Origin: Brassica napus
Taxonomy: Eukaryota > Streptophyta > Magnoliopsida > Brassicales > Brassicaceae
NCBI RefSeq assembly: GCF_020379485.1
Contig: NC_063442.1
Location: 14,382,009 to 14,446,008, forward strand
Direction of reading: 5' to 3'
DNA length: 64,000 nucleotides
Shown: positions 37,615 through 50,554 of the stretch, in pieces
Position numbering within the stretch: the first letter of the stretch is position 1
Layout of the letters: every line of letters starts with the position of its first letter
Program-made: the position numbers and the translations under genes
The notes under the pieces: model-generated
Told to the model about the DNA's origin: nothing
The model's input: the letters and a program-made list of their open reading frames with translations, nothing else
Databases searched by the model: none

Positions 37615-38689
37615 CAATGTTCTCCACATATGAATGACTAAACCGTGTTAGTAATGTGATTGATATAGTTTGTGGTGTTGCTTGATCTGTCACTAAGATT
37701 TATTGTTTGTTTGTCTTTTTAATTTGTTTCTTGTACTGTTGATAGTACATAAATTATATTGAGGTTGTTAAGAGTACCTTTTGTGACTGGATATTTTTTT
37801 TCTAGTTTAGTTGTGTAAGTTGTGTGTATTAAGTAATAATTTTTATTATCCTTATTATGTTTTTATTTAATCTTGTTGCTTTTACCGGACCTTTAAAACA
37901 AATACATGAAGACTTGTAGAAATAACTATAAAATGAGTGACAATTCTGAGTATTTGAAGGTTAATGGGGTTTTAACGAATTTATGCATTTCTCATAAAAT
38001 GACAATAGCATTGACCTGTTGACATTGTGCATGTAAGTTATTTTCATAAGCAAAAGGAGTGAGCAGGTGGAGATGTTGTTGGCGCATTTGTGTCTGTTAG
38101 AATTGTCTCTTATATCTCTTGGTGTGTCTGTTTTTGTTTCTCTTTTATTTGATGAGTAATATGTAAACAAAAATCATTTGATGAGTGATATGTAAACAAA
38201 AATAGTTGTTAGTTGAATTTATCAGAGTTCGTAACTTACTCTGCTTTTTCGTTTAGGTGATTTCACTGATCTTGGTTGTCGTCTTCGTAAGCATCTGCGA
38301 AAGTAAGTTTGTAAATTGTTAAATAGCTGGTCGTGTAGTTTGTATTTTTTTAGCTGGCTTGATATATGTGTCGTTGAGTTTTAGTTGAGGTGATTGGTTT
38401 GGTATATTTGTTTTGAAGTATATTTGTAAGATTACACACAAAAAAAGAGGCGATAATTAATGATTCATCTTTTTTGAGATTCTAGTTTTTGATGTTTTGA
38501 TTGTTTGGGTTGTTGTGGTTTTTTTCTAAGCTGTAAAATAAAGGTTTGTGTAAAATTAGTTTGATAAGTAAGGGAGATAAATAGACGACCACAGATCTTG
38601 GGTTGGAATATTTTTGATCATTGATGTTAGCACAATATAGACAGTAATATGAAGGATGTATGTTGATTTTTTCTTACGGGTCAATGAGG

Positions 38690-39377
38690 AGACGGATAAC
38701 AACTCGAATTGTTTCTTTAGTGAGGCCAGAGCCCTGGACATAACGGATTTGCCTAACCACATATGCAAGTTAAAATATCAGTAATGATATCGAAACATAA
38801 TATAAACTCAGTTGAAATATGATAATATACCTGGGAGTTCTAGGTTTGTGTTCGCAATCACTTGGAGATTATCGAACAGTTTAATCATGACCGGAGATTG
38901 ATCTCAAGAGCATCTGTGATGACTTCATCAATAATGGTTGGTGGGATGAAACAAATGAGGAATGGATGATCAGTTATCTTGTACATGCTTGAGCACCTAA
39001 CATGCTCAAAATGAACCACTTTGTCAATAGAACCAAATTTCAAAGATAACATATAATGATTAGCACGTCTGGTGGAAATAAATCCATGAATCATGGAATT
39101 TGCAAATAATATTATTGAACAAAGAATCAGAAAATCAATTAAAAAATTTATGTTAAATAAGTGTGATAAATCGAAGATTAACTTAACTTTTCATCAAGGA
39201 AGAGAATTGTGATTCCCATAAACTCACTCTCTTTTTTGAAGTTCAGAGAATCCAAGAAGCGGAAGAAGCCAGCAGCTATGCTCTGACTATTACGACCAAG
39301 ACGGAGAGACTCGAAGGTTGAGTGACTGACGATGGGGATGCCAGTTTGAGGAATAGAAGAGGCAGATAGAGACATTT
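38690..39377 (-). pseudogene. RPA1-like OB-fold (DUF223-type) gene fragment
   Basis: On the minus strand, exon-like blocks encode MGITILFLDEK (exon end near 39185), then IHGFISTRRANHYMLSLKFG, VVHFEHVRCSSMYKITDHPF and IKLFDNLQVIANTNLELPG before a GTATAT donor. A further block (about 38763-38675) reads RQIRYVQGSGLTKETIRVVI RLLIDP then a stop. This is the pattern of crucifer RPA1-like OB-fold proteins, which are abundant and often carried by Helitrons. The N-terminal block is abnormal and a stop ends the last block, so it is probably non-functional. RPA1-type proteins bind single-stranded DNA. Confidence 0.6.
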
Positions 39378-39854
39378 TTTAGAAGATGGTTAAAGCTAAG
39401 AGGAATCATAAATTTTTGTGGAGATGAAGATTGGGTTCATCAAAGATGAGAATCATATATATATGGTTTTACCGAGAAGCTACAAATCATGAACATTTAT
39501 GCTCAAGCGATTTAAGATGGGGAGATAAAAATTTCACCGGTGAAGAAATAGATTACAAACAGACATACATCGCAACTCTGTAACTCAGACATGTCTGAGA
39601 CAATGATGAAAAGAACACTAACTCATGTTCAATGACGACGGTTTACAGTATGGGAAACTATAATTGTTGCAAACTTGAGCTTTTTCTTCATATACCGTCA
39701 TGGATTCCATTTTAAAATGAAACCCATAGTATATTTGCAGGTCCGACCCTCAGAGAAAGGCGAAGAAAAGCAAGGGCTTCCGACCTTCATAAATATATAT
39801 TAGTTTCGACCATCAGTGAACGAATTATCATGTAGTTTAGTAGTATAAATATTG

Positions 39855-42814
39855 ATGTTTGTATTTCAATAACCCGTGTTTAAACCATGAATTTTATATT
39901 TTTTACAGTTTTTTAAAGTGGGATCCACCTGATGTTGACGTGTCGCTTTTAGAAAATAGTAAATCATATGATATTTACCAACCAAATATTTGATTGATAC
40001 TTTAACATCACTATACATTTATAAACGGGCCACAAAGATTTTTTGCTTAATGCTTACAAAACAAAAATATAGAGATTATATTAAACAAAATTAAATTGAA
40101 AACTATCGCTTTAATCTCGTATGCTTTCCGAATCTGACATCATTGGTCTTGGCTTTGTTGAACGGACTATGTTATGCCCAAGAGAGTGATCACTCTTTAC
40201 TTCAGGAAGAAAAAAAGAGTGATCGGGAAGAGAAACGAGGAAGAAGAACAGAGCAAAAATGCAGGAGAAGTCAGCATAGAGAGAGAGTGGTTGTCTAATC
40301 ATAAGTAATAAGATAATATTTGTTTGTATAATTATGTTGGTTATTTAAATGAGTTTATAACACAAAAAGACACTTTATGTGTTTTTATTACACAAAAGAG
40401 CAGATTGTGCTACTCAGACACTTTATGTTGGTTGAAGACTTTTTTGTCCTCTCAAAAACAAAACTAGAGATGGGCACTTAAGTAAAAGACCATATTGTTC
40501 TGGTTAGTTTGGTTAGTGGGTTTGAATTTTGAAAATACCAGGCTCTGATTGGTGGACGCTTGAAGAAGTGTGATTTGTTTAATAAAATGACTTTGTGCCC
40601 GTAAAAAAAGTAATATTTACTCCCTTTTCTGTTTCTCACTCCTAAACCTAATTTTTCCATTTTTTCATTCTTCCAGAGCGAGAACAGAAGCGAGAACACG
40701 ACGGAGATAGTGACTGCCGACGGAAGTTAAAGCGGTGGATCTAGGATAAATTGACAATGACGACGAGGAGGAAGCGAGCAGGGAAAGCGAAAGCCGACGG
40801 TTAGTGTCATTAATTAATCTCTGTGACTTTGATTCTGGGTTTTTTTAGATTGCACAATTTGTAGAGTTTCTTCAGTGAGATTTACTTGCAAGTATTTTGT
40901 GATGTAATTCATTGTTGTGCGATGTTATTTTCAGCTTGGTGGATCCAAGAGAGATTCTGAGCATATAGCATATTTGAAGTCGTCCAAGTATTTGGATCTC
41001 GTGGAGCATGTTGTGTGTGGAGACTATAGAATGGAGCATGGTGGCTGTGGAGACTAAATCCATGTGTACACTATTGTAATGATATCTATGTGTACACCAT
41101 TGAAATAATATCCATGTGTACACCGATGTAATGATATTTACATGTACATAAAAATGTAAACCTTCCAACATATAGTTGTACCGATATACTCCATTGCAAA
41201 TTTATTTATTATTTTTTATTCGAATATTTTCTACATTGAGAACCATTTAAAACATTATTATAACTGGATCACATATTTTATTGATGGGGTCGATGAATAT
41301 TGTTTAAACCAACCATCTATATAGTGAGTGAAATAAGTGTACACAAGAAAAAGTGTACATATGGACACTAGAGAGAGAGTGTACATATGGACAATAGAGA
41401 GTGTGTGTACATATGGACATTAGAGATCGAGAACTTGTGGATAACAATATAACCATAAATGTGTATTTTTATGACTTCAGAAACTTGATTGTTTTATGTT
41501 AGATATATAGTTGTATGTAGTATCACTAGATATAATTTGTGCTGGATGAATGGATTGGATTTTTGTGAGAACAATACTCACATTTACACCTGAGAATAAT
41601 ATCCATGTGTATACCTAAATACAATATCCATATGTACACACAATTGACGTAAACAAACATGGTATCCATATGTACACAATCATCATGACTAGTTGAATTC
41701 ATGTAATGTTGTCTTGACTCAGTGTAAGACGTTATTTGAAAGCTTAAGTGGCTTTTTCAAAATCTTTATATATTTCTCTGTAGTATTGAATCCTAGTGCA
41801 GTTTTAAGACAAGTGAAGAACCCGAAAGTGAATTCTGACATTAGGGCTATTCAGACATTACTGAAACAACAAAAGAGAATAAAGTGATGTAAGAGACATG
41901 TAAAATAAAACAATTTCATTTCTGTTTTAAGGCAAAGGCAAGGCCAACACAGCCACCATTTACAAGAATATCAGGATAGCTCCCATGAATCAAGGTAATA
42001 AGACAAGTAAAACACATGTTGTTTCTAAACTGAAACCCAAACCCCCCCTCCCCCCCAAAAAAAAAAAACCAATTTACATAATGAATGAATCAGGTAAGAG
42101 AAGAGGCTCGCCATGGCTGAAAAGGAAGCTTGACCTGTAAACGAAGCTTGAGCTTGACCATGTCGGGGGAAACGAGAACAATTCGTGACATTATTTCACT
42201 GTCCATCGCAAAATTCCAACGGGAGTCACCGGAACTCCATTCGCCGGCGATTACGAAGCAGTGATCGGTCATGGAGAACTACATGGGATGACATGAAAGA
42301 TTAAGTTATGAACAAAGCTAATTGACGATTTAACGGCTGGTAACAACTAACATAATTTAGGCAGAGTCCATCGAGAGAGCTGATGGCTGAAGGTTGGGAT
42401 TTTTGGATTTATCAGGACAAAAAAAGCAGGCGATGAAGATGATGATGTGTTAAAAAGATAAGATGAATCTGAGCCATTCATATTAAAGTTACAATAATAG
42501 ATCTAATGGTCATAAAATAAAACATATATAAGTCTTGTTAAAGTATTATAATTATTTTTTTCTAGGAAGGGAGATGTGTGGCTGAGCTTAATTCCCGCTT
42601 ATTCTCTAGTTAGATCAATAAGCTTTAGAGTTACGGTTAGTGTATTTTAGTTAGGATTCAATAGGTTGTTGGAAGAAAGTGTGTGTGTAGCAATAAGTGT
42701 CTTATTATGATATTAAAAGATGGAAAGTGACCTTGAGTGTAATTGTTTCTATTTAAATATACTTTAATAGGCTTTTAAATTAATCTCTCAATATTTGGTG
42801 TTTATCTAATCGTA
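39855..42814. other. Intergenic DNA with possible MULE relics
   Basis: At 40757-40800 there is an ATG followed by Arg/Lys codons (MTTRRKRAGKAKAD) and a GTTAGT donor, like a captured first exon. At 42272-42090 (minus) is a frame starting MTDHCFVIAGEWSSGDSRWN that resembles the N-terminal region of crucifer Mutator transposases. Neither is complete. A C-run (7C) and A13 are at about 42044-42068. Confidence 0.3.
41057..41680. repeat. Cluster of ATCCATATGTACAC-type repeats in both orientations
   Basis: Copies of ATCCATGTGTACAC or ATCCATATGTACAC occur at about 41058, 41083, 41110, 41599, 41628 and 41666. The inverted form GTGTACATATGGACA is repeated in tandem at 41355-41420, with gagagagtgt between units. 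The core is palindromic (CATATG, GTAC). Spacing is irregular, so it is not a satellite. Confidence 0.6.
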
Positions 42815-43233
42815 AGTGTGTTATTCAGTTCCTCTTCACGAAATTTTAATTGTAGAACTATGATTTTTACGAAATTAGTTCTCTCAAAATAATTGTAGAC
42901 AAAGTTCTTATGTTAACTACAATTGTAGACAAAAAAATTTCTCACAAAATAATTGTAGACCACTAGGTCAGTTCTTATGGAAGCATTATGGCCTAGTAGT
43001 CAAAGTTTAAAAGTTTATACATTCAGTGTTCAAACCTCAGAGAACATAATTTTTACAAGAAGAGGTCTGGTTTCAATTCTCAGAAAAGACGAATTATACA
43101 GAAAATTAGAGAAAATGTCGGCTGTAATATTAGGGACCAGTTCTAAATGGGAATAATTATGTAATTCTGTTGGCGATGTTCATATTAGAAGTAGACAAAG
43201 TGTGTTATTCAGTTCCTCTTCACGAAATTTTAA
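42815..43233. repeat. Perfect 35-bp direct repeat flanking a 349-bp segment
   Basis: 42815-42849 and 43199-43233 are identical (agtgtgttattcagttcctc ... gaaattttaa). Within the segment, caaaataattgtagac recurs and a tRNA-like A/B box pair is present. Confidence 0.8.
42985..43140 (+). mobile_element. tRNA-derived SINE-like sequence
   Basis: TGGCCTAGTAG (42989-42999) matches the pol III A box and TGTTCAAACCT (43027-43037) matches the B box at 10 of 11 positions, 27 nt apart. The boundaries are uncertain. Confidence 0.4.
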
Positions 43234-43560
43234 ATTCTCATGTTTTGGAGGCCAAATAAATAAATGGGCATCAAGTCTAAAATTTCTCAATCCGGCTATA
43301 TGTACATGTAAAGCTTTGTTCGGAAACTCGCTAGGCGTTACGTGCGCGGCGCACCCGGACCTAGCGATTTATTAGAAAAGCGAAAAAATTCGGAGAATAC
43401 GCAGGGAGGAATTTTTGTATTTTTATATGTATTAATACTTTATTTATACGTATAATACATGTTTATGTATAAAGTATCATTGGTATTAAGATTCACAGAT
43501 TTAAAAATATATACCAAAATAGATATAAAATATAATTGTATTTGTCTGGCCGTTTGACGT

Positions 43561-43599
<39 letters not shown>

Positions 43600-44819
43600 G
43601 TATTTGTCATTAACACAAAAAAAATATAACTTTTGTATACATTCTAAAGAATTATTTATTGTAAATGTTCTTGAATCTACTGGTCATTCAACTCAAGTAA
43701 ATCATGGTTGCATTGAATCTACTGGATGTTAAACTTTTATTCAACAAAGGGTCATATATGAAGGTGATATAGATTGCGTTGAGTCTTTGTCAAAATCTTG
43801 TTGTTTTTCACAATTAGAGTTTCTTAGAATTTTGGAGATTTTGTTGTCGGGAGAAGAGAAGAGAGTTGTTGGTAAAGATGTGGTTCATGATTTTTTGATA
43901 TTGGACTGGACAAATAGTTTCAAAAATTTGGGCCAAATTTAATTATACCGAGGAAGTAAGAGTTATGCGTAGCGTTTTTTTCTTATTAATCGGACGCTTT
44001 TTCATTTTCACGTGTTCCACGTCACTTATGCGGCCGAGCGTAGAATGTCACCGAACTGCCTCACCTCGCCACGGTCCCATCCCGAATCACGTTTAGTCGT
44101 CCGCGTAATTGGCCAGGTCTCCGATTTTTTTAACAAGGATGTTAAGTTTGATTTGTGCGTATGTGGTGTACTGGTGTACCCGAAAAAGGTATTTTTGGAA
44201 TAGTCAAGATAGATTTATTATATATGTGTGGTTATGCCATGTATACTAACCCCGATCATCACTCTATATATGTATGTCTTTGGCATCATATTATTCATAT
44301 ACATATGGGTGTGTTAGAAGTATAATATATAACATACAATAATTATTGTCTAAAATGTGGTCAACCAGAAAAAATTATTACTCATGACATTTTTGAATAT
44401 TATTCAGCACCACAAGCATAGTTTTTATCACCGATACCATCTAGTCCTAGTATCTTCTCGCTACAAAGTATTTACGCCAATATGGATTACTCTTTTGGAG
44501 AAAGAATAACATTGTTGAACCGAAATTAGACAGAGATCTTTATTCCTAGATAATCTGATATATCTGCAAGGTTCGGAAATATAAACTCTTTAGGAGGATA
44601 GACATGAATCCTTTAGAGATAGTTCGATACGCGGAAAGTGAATGTCAAGTCTGATTTAATGCAAATGAAATGGTAGCGCCAAGTCCACAAGAGTATAGTA
44701 ATGAGGAATCCAAGTCTTAAACTTGAGTAATGTATGCATGATGAATGGTTCATGGACTTTCACAGCTTCGTTCAACGGCTGCGTCTAGGTTTGGATCGAC
44801 GGTCTGGAAAAAAAATTCA
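43234..44819. other. Intergenic DNA with TA microsatellite
   Basis: Includes a (TA)n run at about 43563-43596 and a GC-rich patch (43331-43370, ctaggcgttacgtgcgcggc) with an inverted cctagcg, probably a decayed element end. No gene was recognised. Confidence 0.4.
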
Positions 44820-45130
44820 ACTTATGGGGATGTGGAATCTATAGTCTGCGGGAGACTGCCTTACTTGCAAAACTGGAAGCACTGCGATGGGCAATGAAAA
44901 ATATGCTTCATCATTCGACATTTTAGAGCTTTGGGACGGATTGTAAAGATCTGATCGCGATGATAAAGGAGCCTCATTCTTGGCCAAATTTTTGTAACAG
45001 AATTGGAGGCGATAAAGACTCTGCAAATATGTTTTTGGGACTTCAAGATCTCTTACATCCCAAGAGCGCAAAATGGAATTCTGGACTCTTTATCTAGGAC
45101 TGCGAAGTCTTTTCATAGAGAGCTTTGTTA
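44820..45130 (+). pseudogene. Degenerate LINE RNase H-like fragment
   Basis: The plus-strand frame reads ETALLAKLEALRWAMKNMLH, a stop, then FGTDCKDLIAMIKEPHSWPN, matching the Glu and Asp motifs of the RNase H-like domain seen at 21.3 kb. Stops and frame changes break it. The minus-strand frames over it are shadows. Confidence 0.6.
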
Positions 45131-45692
45131 TTTTGTTTGTTTTATTCTGATATAGTTATCCCGGATACCTCAAGTATGAGTAATAGAATAATTGTTGTCA
45201 AACAAAGTATAATATATATTATATATATGTTGAAAAGTATAAAATGCAATTCACATTATAAAGTGAGGTTGTCAAACATGAAACATAGAGAAGTTCGACA
45301 TATATATCTTTCTGTCTAAATTTTTTTTCAAATCATCAAAAGTTTAGTTTGCTTTAGAGATATGAAAGTAAGTATGTCCTTTTCCTCATTAGTTCATATG
45401 TATCAAGTAAAGAAATAGAGATACACATGCCCCTCAAGGATAACAATTTTTTTTCAAGGATAACTAATATATTCACTCAAAAGAAATTTATTTTAATAAT
45501 TCGAAAGAGACTCCATATATATCCATGCCTATAACATTTCTACATTGTATCATACTAGTCTCAGAAAAATATACATGCAGTGTTAATAAAACTACCACTT
45601 ATAGTATGCATCCGATATTGTTTATGTATGATAGTATGATAGTACAACTACATCATCAAAGTTTTAACATTGGCACCCAAAACAATTTTTCA

Positions 45693-48600
45693 TCAAGGTT
45701 CTTGTTTGAAGAAACCCGAAGGAAACATCTCCTTCAAAAGCTCATAGTCGCTACCATGCTGAAACTCATGGTTTTGTTGCTGCTGATAATTAGGGTTTAC
45801 ATTCATGCTCGAGTATGGCACACGAAAGAGATCATCATGTGAGAAGCTTCTTGGAGTGTTGATAAAATTGGAACCTGGAGATAGAGACGATGATTTATAA
45901 TCAGATGCGGCGGGTCCAGAAAACATTGCCGTGCGGCGAGTGGTCGGGATCGGGTGGTCGTGTTGACTCTCGTAGGTTGTGATCACGACTGTTGGATCTT
46001 GGTAAGATCTCTCAACTCTCTTCTTCACGTTGCACTTCTGCGTTGTACATCTATAGTAACTCCTGTGTTTTCGTAACACATATACTAATTGTTTTAGCAT
46101 GTGACTTGTAATGTCGGTTACAAAATTAAGTTATATTTTGTATATTGTTATAACAAAATTGATTGAGTTTTCACATCAATGTCAACATTTTATATGGAAT
46201 ATATATAACTATTTCATATACTGTACATTATTATAATTTAAGAAAATATTATAAGATATTGAAAATAATTATTCTAGAAAGCATTGGCGGCTGGTAAATA
46301 CATGCAAAATTTCACAACGAACTGGAGCTGACCATAATATATCGTTTTACTTTAAAACCCCTGAAATTTTGATTAAAAATAAAAATGAGGGAGGTTATTG
46401 AGAGATGAATTTGTATAGAGAATGAATTTTAAGAGTTGATAGATTTTTAAAAAATTATATGTATTCTGAAAATTTATATACATTGGCTTATGAAATTTGA
46501 TCATAATTTTTTTAGATTGATATAGATTAACACGAATTTGTATTACCACTTTTTTTATTATTATTTTTGTAAAATAAATATACAATTGTTTTTCTAAATC
46601 TTAGAGCATGATTATTTATTTTTTCTTTCATATTAAGAAAATAATAATAGTGATACATAAAAATTGGGCAATTCTCTTAAATAATTTCTTTTAAATATTT
46701 AAGTTTTGTCATAAAAAGCACTTAAAGAGGAAAATGACCAAAAAAGGTTTCATTAAAAAGTCAAAAGACTATTTTACCCCTTATTTATAAATCCAATTTT
46801 TTAAATAATTCTTTAACTAATTTGTTCGAATTGTTTTTCAAATATTTGTCAATTTTTTGTCAATTTTTTTTTTTTAAATTCAAAATGATTTTTTAAACTA
46901 TTTATTTTATTTTTATATTTATAAATATAATTATATATTCAAAATGATAAAACAATATAAAAATAATTATATATTCAAAAATGTAAAAGTATATAAAATG
47001 TAATGATTATAGTTTTGGGCATATAATATGGATTTAAAGTGCAATAGATAGTTGGTAAGTATAACTATTTTGTTGTCTAGTTTTTTTATCACATGGATTT
47101 TGAAAATCACATAGATACATATGATATTTTAAAAGTTGAATCTTATGATAAAAATGAATAGAATTCATCTCCCAATAATACTAGATTTAGTTAGAATTTG
47201 AGAATCAATAATAACTAAACTTTTTAAATAACAAGAGATTTGAATAGTTTTTGAATTTTTTTAAACAAATAACAATGGATTCTATTAAGATTTTTGAAAT
47301 TCAAGAACCAATAACAATAGAATCTCAAAAAATTTAAAGTTCATAAGAATTCACTTATCAATACCCCATGAGTTGATTTAAATAAGTGTGTGAATGTGAA
47401 CAATATTCTAAGAGATACAAAAGAACAATTAATTTTCTTACAAAATACAATACAACAACAATAAATTTGTAGAACTGAAAGCAAACACGACAGGCAATTA
47501 ATTTTAAAAAAAAATAGTAAACGTATTACACAATGAAATCTTTCTTAGACCTTGAATGGACGTGGATAAAGAAAAAACTCAAAATATTTTAAATGAAATT
47601 TGGTCTTTGTTTTTTAAATAAAAAGTAAACATGAGAATTCTTTTAACATGAATATTAGATCGAATATTTTCAAAATGAGTGGAGAATTTATGGTTTAAGA
47701 ATTTTAAAAAGTAAAACTGAACTAAAAGCTAGATTAACATTTCATGTTTCCTTAAGTTTCGAAAAAAATTCATTTTTTCATTAATTTATTGTACCTGGTT
47801 ATTTATATAATTAAATATAACAGCTGAATAAAGTACCTCGGATAGGGACTGTTTTTGACTGCCTTTTGGCCGTACTTCCTCCAACGATAGCCGTCTTCGA
47901 GATGATCAACTTCGGTCTTAGTCATAAACGAGACTCGTGGCTCTCTTATCTTCTTCTCTTGATTCTTCTTTGTTTTAACTCTGAACCATATAAATATCAC
48001 GCAATTGAATTAATGCTTTGTCATAATGGACCGTGTTGCATCGTACCATGCAACTGACTTTGAACAATATATAGTTAATAATGCTAAGCACCAAATGATT
48101 GCTGGACGTACAAGTTTTTACAACAATATTAGGTGGTAGTCTATCAAAAAATGGTACTCGTCTTTCTGTTTAAAAGGGTTCTTTAGGGGGCAGATAATTC
48201 ATCAATGAATAAACAATTTTGGAATCAAAATATGCATTACAGGAAAATACTTAGCATTAATTTGTGATTGAAATGATTTTATTTATCTATCTTTCAAATA
48301 TAAAACTAGCTAAACATGTTTTGTTTCATAAAAGCAGAATCGCTAAAGTAGCTTTAAAGAGATCTCATTTATGATATTCAAATTTTGTTCTGTATATGTA
48401 TTTTCCGTATAGAACATTGTAAATTAAAATATCTTTTATTTATAATTAATCCTTCCGTTTTTTTAATATAAGTTATTTTAGAATTATGCACATAGATTAA
48501 AAAAATATTAATTTTTTATATTTTTTAAACAAAAACATCATTAATTAGTTACCTAACCACAAATCAACTAATAATAAAATAGAATATATATTATCACTGG

Positions 48601-49467
48601 TCATATAATATTAAGTGTTAATAAATTTACATAGAAAACTGAAAACGTATATAATTTGAAACATAAAATTTTTTATAAAACGACTTATATTAAAAAAACG
48701 GAGAAAGTATTAGTTAAAAAAACTTATGTTCGAGAAAAGGTTGGCCCTCAAACTGAAAAGAAAAAGAAATGCATTTTAAATTTCCGATGAAATAAAGTTT
48801 CGGTGTTTGATTAGCTAGAGTTTTGTTTTTGTATGCAAAAGATGAATAACGAATCATTTTCAGTGATAGAAAAAAAAAAAGTTTGATCATGATTCATGTG
48901 TTGATGAACTCTAAATATTTCCATCTTGCTTGGCTATATAAGAGTTTAACTACTAAAAACAAAACAAAATAACCACTAAAAACTATTATGAACTTTCTCA
49001 AAAACAGAAACTTACACTTTCTGAGAACGTTGTTTATCTCCTCCATCGTCAGCTTCTCTTTTCAATAGGCTCTTGCCAGAATTTTCGCCGTGATGATGAT
49101 CAGCCTCACCGGAAGAAGGAGATGCAGAAACCCTAGTTTCATTCTCAGCGATTGCACCACCACCACCGACAACTTCGTGACTCTTGAGACTAGTATTATA
49201 GTTATAAGCATTATAAAAACCATTTTCTTGATCGATCGAAGGATTAAAAAACTCGCTGGAAGATGGCGAGGGCTCGAAACAAAATCCGAACGCTCCTTGA
49301 GAACTCGAGTGTAGATCAGAACCTATTTGTGATGAGATCATGTTTGCATTATAAGTGCATGGACCAGAAACGTAAGGGAGACTCATATTTTGGCTGTTAA
49401 TGTTGTTGTAATGATTATACGATGAAGTATAGTGATAGTTGTTAAGATCTTTGGTTTCATTAGACAT
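45693..49467 (-). CDS. WRKY8: WRKY8-type group IIc WRKY transcription factor
   Basis: Three exons on the minus strand (49467-49016, 47980-47837, 46062-45693), GT-AG with both junctions in phase 2, encode 321 residues (Arabidopsis WRKY8 about 326). The N-terminus is Asn/Tyr/Ser-rich ([16 protein letters not shown]). A basic stretch ([17 protein letters not shown]) precedes the WRKY domain, with WRKYGQK at 184-190 and zinc ligands Cys204, Cys209, His233 and His235 (CX4CX23HXH). The second intron falls at the PR|SYY position used in most WRKY genes. The C-terminus [16 protein letters not shown] is as in WRKY8. It is a nuclear factor binding TTGAC W-boxes; the Arabidopsis gene acts in biotic and salt stress. 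The ATG at 49467 was chosen; the frame extends upstream only from a TTG. Both introns are long (1035 and 1774 bp) and hold element debris. Confidence 0.96.
46668..46770 (+). mobile_element. VANDAL/MULE-like terminal sequence in WRKY8 intron 2
   Basis: GGCAATTCTCTTAAATAATT, then TTTAAGTTTTGTCATAAAAA and GGAAAATGACCAAAA resemble the termini of crucifer VANDAL-type Mutator elements. No second end was found. Confidence 0.4.
48449..48707. mobile_element. Stowaway-like MITE in WRKY8 intron 1
   Basis: The inverted ends CCTTCCGTTTTTTTAATATAAG and (complement) CTTTCTCCGTTTTTTTAAT, with TA outside the right end, mark a 259-bp CTCCCTCCGTTT-family MITE. Confidence 0.6.
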
Positions 49468-49641
49468 GATGAAGAACAAAGAGCTTCAGACCAAACAAAG
49501 AGAAGAGCTAGGAGATTTAGCAAAAAAAAAGAAAAAAGGAAAAAGATAAGAGCTTAAAGAAAGAAAGAAAGAAGACCAACTTTTTACGTTTATGATTTTT
49601 TAGTCGGTCTAAATTTGGTGATAGACTTTTGGGTCTTCTTG

Positions 49642-49649
49642 TATTTATA
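49642..49649 (-). promoter_or_regulatory. TATA box of WRKY8
   Basis: TATAAATA on the minus strand, 175 bp upstream of the ATG. A W-box core TTGAC (plus strand, 49876-49880) lies about 230 bp further upstream, consistent with WRKY feedback, which is inferred. Confidence 0.5.
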
Positions 49650-49880
49650 CCGTTTGAAAACTATATATTGTTTAATATATTTTGCTAAATAAAATATAGT
49701 AAAAATGGCGTTTTAGAATATGATTAAATATTGACAAAAAATATGATTTAATAATAAACAAAACAATTTAAAAAACGAAGGTTGAATGAATAGTTTGAGT
49801 GTGAATGATTAAAAGGCTTGGGATTTGAATGACTTTTAATATTAAAACAAAACGAAATTTCTTTTATAGTTTGAGTTGAC

Positions 49881-50545
49881 GAAAAGTATTTTACCTCCCA
49901 AACGGAGAGAGTTACAGAAGTGTCCTCGAGTAAGGAAACAATACTTGGCTTCGTTTCTTAAATGCTTAATGTGAACATAAACTCAAAACCATTTTTTCAC
50001 AATTAAATTTCTTAAAGTCTTATGACAGATATGAAAAAGAATAATTATTTTTGGACAACTAAATTTTAAAACTCTTTACATATTTCACAAAAAAAGTTTT
50101 CTCTTACAGTGGATGTCCCATACTAACATATGAGGTGAGACAGGGCATTTTATCTGTAAATAAAAATTTACTATTCATTATTCGTTTCGATTAAGTTTAA
50201 AAATACGTATATCTCTAAATCTTCGAAGCAAAACAAATATTAAAAATTAACATACGTTAAAAACGATGCAAATCACAAATACTAAAAATTTAGATTCAGA
50301 CATCCGTTTCGCTCTGATTTTTATACAAATAGATATACATCTACAATTAAATATAGAATTTTAAATGTATAATTTTCTATAATTATTATTTTAAAATATA
50401 ATATTATTAATTTTATTTATAAAAGTTACTTATAGAAATATTAAATTAAGAAAGGAACATAAAATATTTATAAAACAACAATTTTATAAAAACAATGTTT
50501 TATAAAAAAAAATCTAAGTAGTTTAAAATAATTATGGAACATATA
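49881..50545. other. WRKY8 distal upstream DNA
   Basis: AT-rich, without recognised genes or element ends. Confidence 0.4.
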
Positions 50546-50554
50546 TTTTTAATA

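Larger units (their letters stand above)
37276..39854 (-). mobile_element. Probable non-autonomous Helitron carrying an OB-fold gene relic
   Basis: The minus-strand 3' end reads CTCCGCGCTTGCAC...CCCCTAG followed by T (37276), a Helitron-like terminus whose hairpin has partly decayed. A candidate 5' end, TCAATATTTATACTACTAAA after A, lies at about 39854 and resembles the TCTATACTATTAAA start. Between them is the RPA-like relic (38690-39377). The 3' boundary is reasonably supported; the 5' boundary is a guess. Confidence 0.4.

Noticed and set aside
49467..49479. WRKY8 start four codons further upstream
   Set aside because: That codon is TTG; the first ATG is at 49467 and matches the family N-terminus.
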